Shown piece by piece: positions 6,011 to 7,324 of a stretch of DNA of 7,324 bases; positions within the stretch are counted from its first letter, which is position 1, and each line of letters begins with the position of its first letter. A model generated the notes under the pieces. The model did no database searches and was not told where the DNA came from. It saw nothing but the letters and a program-made list of their open reading frames with translations. Location of the stretch: contig JAFOIR010000426.1 of assembly GCA_017420625.1 (NCBI GenBank), positions 1 through 7,324 of the forward strand, in the 5' to 3' direction. The position numbers and the translations under genes were made by a program. The stretch comes from Bacillota bacterium. GTDB lineage: Bacteria; Bacillota_A; Clostridia; Lachnospirales; Bianqueaceae.

Positions 6011-6952
6011 ATGACAGAAAAAGAGTTTTATGAGATGATCCGGAATCGGATCAGAGATTACCTGCCGGAAAGATACGACAACTGCAGAATCGAACTGCAT
6101 GAGGTGGTAAAGAATAATGACCGGCATCTGATGGGAATCTCCGTGGTTCCTGAAGGTGAGTGTGCTGCTCCGCTGGTGTATCTCAATAGTTATTACCACC
6201 AGAACAACGATGGACGTGATATCGATGATATCTGTGAAGAAATCGCCGATACTTTCCTTTCCTTCCAGGATATGAGCAAGGAAGTCAGTTCACTGGATAT
6301 GAATTATGAGTCCATGAAGGACAAACTGAGAGTCAAGGTGGTCAACACCAAGTCGAACCGGGAAATGCTGCGTAATGTTGTGAGCCAGCCGGTAGGTTGC
6401 GGATACGCACTGGTTCCTTATATCGATCTGGAGAACAGCGGATTCCCCGGAGGCTGCATTCAGATCACAAACGAACTGGCAGCTTCCTTTAACAAGAACA
6501 CATCTGAAATCATGTCGGATGCCATCAGTGGGTCAAGCCGCGAAGAGGGGGCAGGTCTGTTCCGGATCGAGGATATGCTCTTCGGAGACGGTGAGCCTGA
6601 GAATCTGCTTCAGTCTGAGCCGGTAAAGGAGGAATCTGGACCTTTTGTCCTGACCAACAGCAGTTCCGTGCTTGGAGCGGCTGCTTTGTTCCTGCCGGAT
6701 GTGCAGAAACAGATCGCTGATACGCTGGGCAGCGGATATTATGTCATGCCCAGTTCCATTCATGAAGTGCTGGTTGTGCCGGACTCAGGAGGCGTTTCTC
6801 CCAGGGAACTGGGACGCATGGTGAAGGAAGTAAACAGTGCAATGGTCCAGCCGGAAGAGCAGCTTGGCAACAGAGTCCTGCACTACAATGCCATGCAGGG
6901 CAAACTGATGATCGCTGCGGATCTGGACAGAAGCAGAGGAGCGGAGCGGTAA
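6011..6952 (+). CDS. DUF5688-family protein
   Basis: The product has 313 residues, is soluble and has no signal peptide. The start matches the family as I remember it: an N-terminal helix, RIRDYLPERYDNCRIELHEVVKNN (residues 13-36), then a strand pair leading to APLVYLNSYYHQNNDGRDID (53-72), and a later region KDKLRVKVVNTKSNREML. The second half contains VYLNS-like turns, GYYVMPSSIHEVLVVPDSGG and GNRVLHYNAMQGKLMIAADL, which resemble the C-terminal part of the same family. DUF5688 proteins are common in clostridial conjugative elements but no function is known. Here the gene lies between the VirB6-like and PrgI genes, with 39 bases before it, the largest gap in the operon, and 1 base after it. 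Its C-terminus ends in GAER, as does the ArdC-N-like protein; I regard this as coincidence. Confidence 0.85.
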   Translation: MTEKEFYEMIRNRIRDYLPERYDNCRIELHEVVKNNDRHLMGISVVPEGECAAPLVYLNSYYHQNNDGRDIDDICEEIADTFLSFQDMSKEVSSLDMNYESMKDKLRVKVVNTKSNREMLRNVVSQPVGCGYALVPYIDLENSGFPGGCIQITNELAASFNKNTSEIMSDAISGSSREEGAGLFRIEDMLFGDGEPENLLQSEPVKEESGPFVLTNSSSVLGAAALFLPDVQKQIADTLGSGYYVMPSSIHEVLVVPDSGGVSPRELGRMVKEVNSAMVQPEEQLGNRVLHYNAMQGKLMIAADLDRSRGAER

Positions 6953-6953
6953 G

Positions 6954-7324
6954 ATGGAGATCAAGATCAACCGTGAGATCCGGGAATATACAGAATCCAT
7001 GTTCTTCGGGCTGAATCTTCGTCAGTTCATCTGCTCCATCCTTGCCTGCGCTACAGGCGTGGGACTGTACTTCTGGCTGAAGCCGAAAGTGGGCACCGAG
7101 ATCGTGTCATGGGCATGCATCCTCGGTGCTTTGCCTTTCGCCGTTTTGGGCTTTCTGAGGTACAACGGACTGACCGCTGAGGAGTTTATATGGGCATGGG
7201 TGAAATCGGGGCTTATAAGTCAGAAAAAGCTCATTTTTCGCCCCGAAAACCTATGGTTTGCACTGCTCGCACCGATTACAGAAAAGCATATAAAGGAGAA
7301 CATGACTGAACATGACAAAAACCT
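6954..7324 (+). CDS. PrgI-family conjugation membrane protein (3' end outside window)
   Basis: The frame is open to the right edge, giving 123 complete codons. The start MEIKINREIREYTESMFFGL and the region LRQFICSILACATGVGLYFWL fit the PrgI family, whose members sit in the membrane of Gram-positive type IV secretion systems directly before the VirB4 ATPase. Two membrane segments are visible at about 25-42 and 51-70. The soluble part contains RYNGLTAEEFIWAW (about 71-84), and the frame runs on into the edge. The 1-base gap to the DUF5688 stop, with CGGAG at 6942-6946, supports co-translation. An AAAGGAG at 7292-7298 and an ATG at 7312 in another frame hint that the next gene, probably VirB4-like, starts at the very edge. 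Confidence 0.85.
   Translation, partial: MEIKINREIREYTESMFFGLNLRQFICSILACATGVGLYFWLKPKVGTEIVSWACILGALPFAVLGFLRYNGLTAEEFIWAWVKSGLISQKKLIFRPENLWFALLAPITEKHIKENMTEHDKN

Noticed and set aside
7312..7324. Start of a VirB4-like gene at ATG 7312
   Set aside because: Only four codons are visible and the ribosome binding site spacing is long, so the next gene is expected but cannot be supported here.
1..7324. CRISPR array, tRNA, rRNA, insertion sequence ends or attachment site
   Set aside because: I saw no regularly spaced repeats, no tRNA-like folds, no transposase and no terminal repeats. The window is internal to the element.

Overview
The window carries eight gene bodies, one broken gene and one partial gene, all on the + strand and packed head to tail. 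It is a slice of the conjugation module of an integrative and conjugative element of the Tn1549 / clostridial CTn type. Families recognised by reading are a TnpW-like tail, a MOBP-type relaxase remnant, PcfB/DUF3801, an ArdC-N/LtrC-like protein, a VirD4/TraG coupling ATPase, a small VirB2/Maff2-like membrane protein, a VirB6/TrbL-like channel protein, DUF5688 and PrgI. This combination, the AGGAGG-type ribosome binding sites and the moderate base composition point to a gut-type member of the Bacillota (Clostridia or Erysipelotrichia). The exact host cannot be read from the window.

Layout. Positions 2-121 hold the C-terminal end of a TnpW-like protein. Positions 122-160 are unassigned. From about 161 to 1161 lies a relaxase that has lost its N-terminal catalytic part, carries a frameshift, and has a damaged histidine motif. 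The transfer operon follows with almost no spacing: PcfB-like (1145-1903), ArdC-N-like (1900-2784), a 66-residue protein (2798-2998), VirD4/TraG (2988-4826), signal-peptide-bearing VirB2/Maff2-like protein (4823-5125), VirB6-like (5135-5971), DUF5688 (6011-6952) and PrgI (6954 to the right edge). The usual VirB4-type ATPase should begin just beyond the window.

How the parts fit. In intact elements the relaxase nicks oriT and is brought by the PcfB-type adaptor to the VirD4 ATPase. VirD4 passes the nucleoprotein to a membrane channel built from the VirB2-like, VirB6-like and PrgI proteins and powered by VirB4. Here the secretion half looks intact but the DNA-processing half is broken at the relaxase. 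The element as read may therefore be unable to start its own transfer, unless another relaxase acts in trans or lies elsewhere on the element.

Nothing here amounts to a clearly new system. The points most worth a second look are the relaxase decay and its junction with the TnpW-like gene, the non-canonical metallopeptidase-like region of the ArdC-N protein, the DUF5688 gene inside the channel operon, and the small genes whose roles are unknown.
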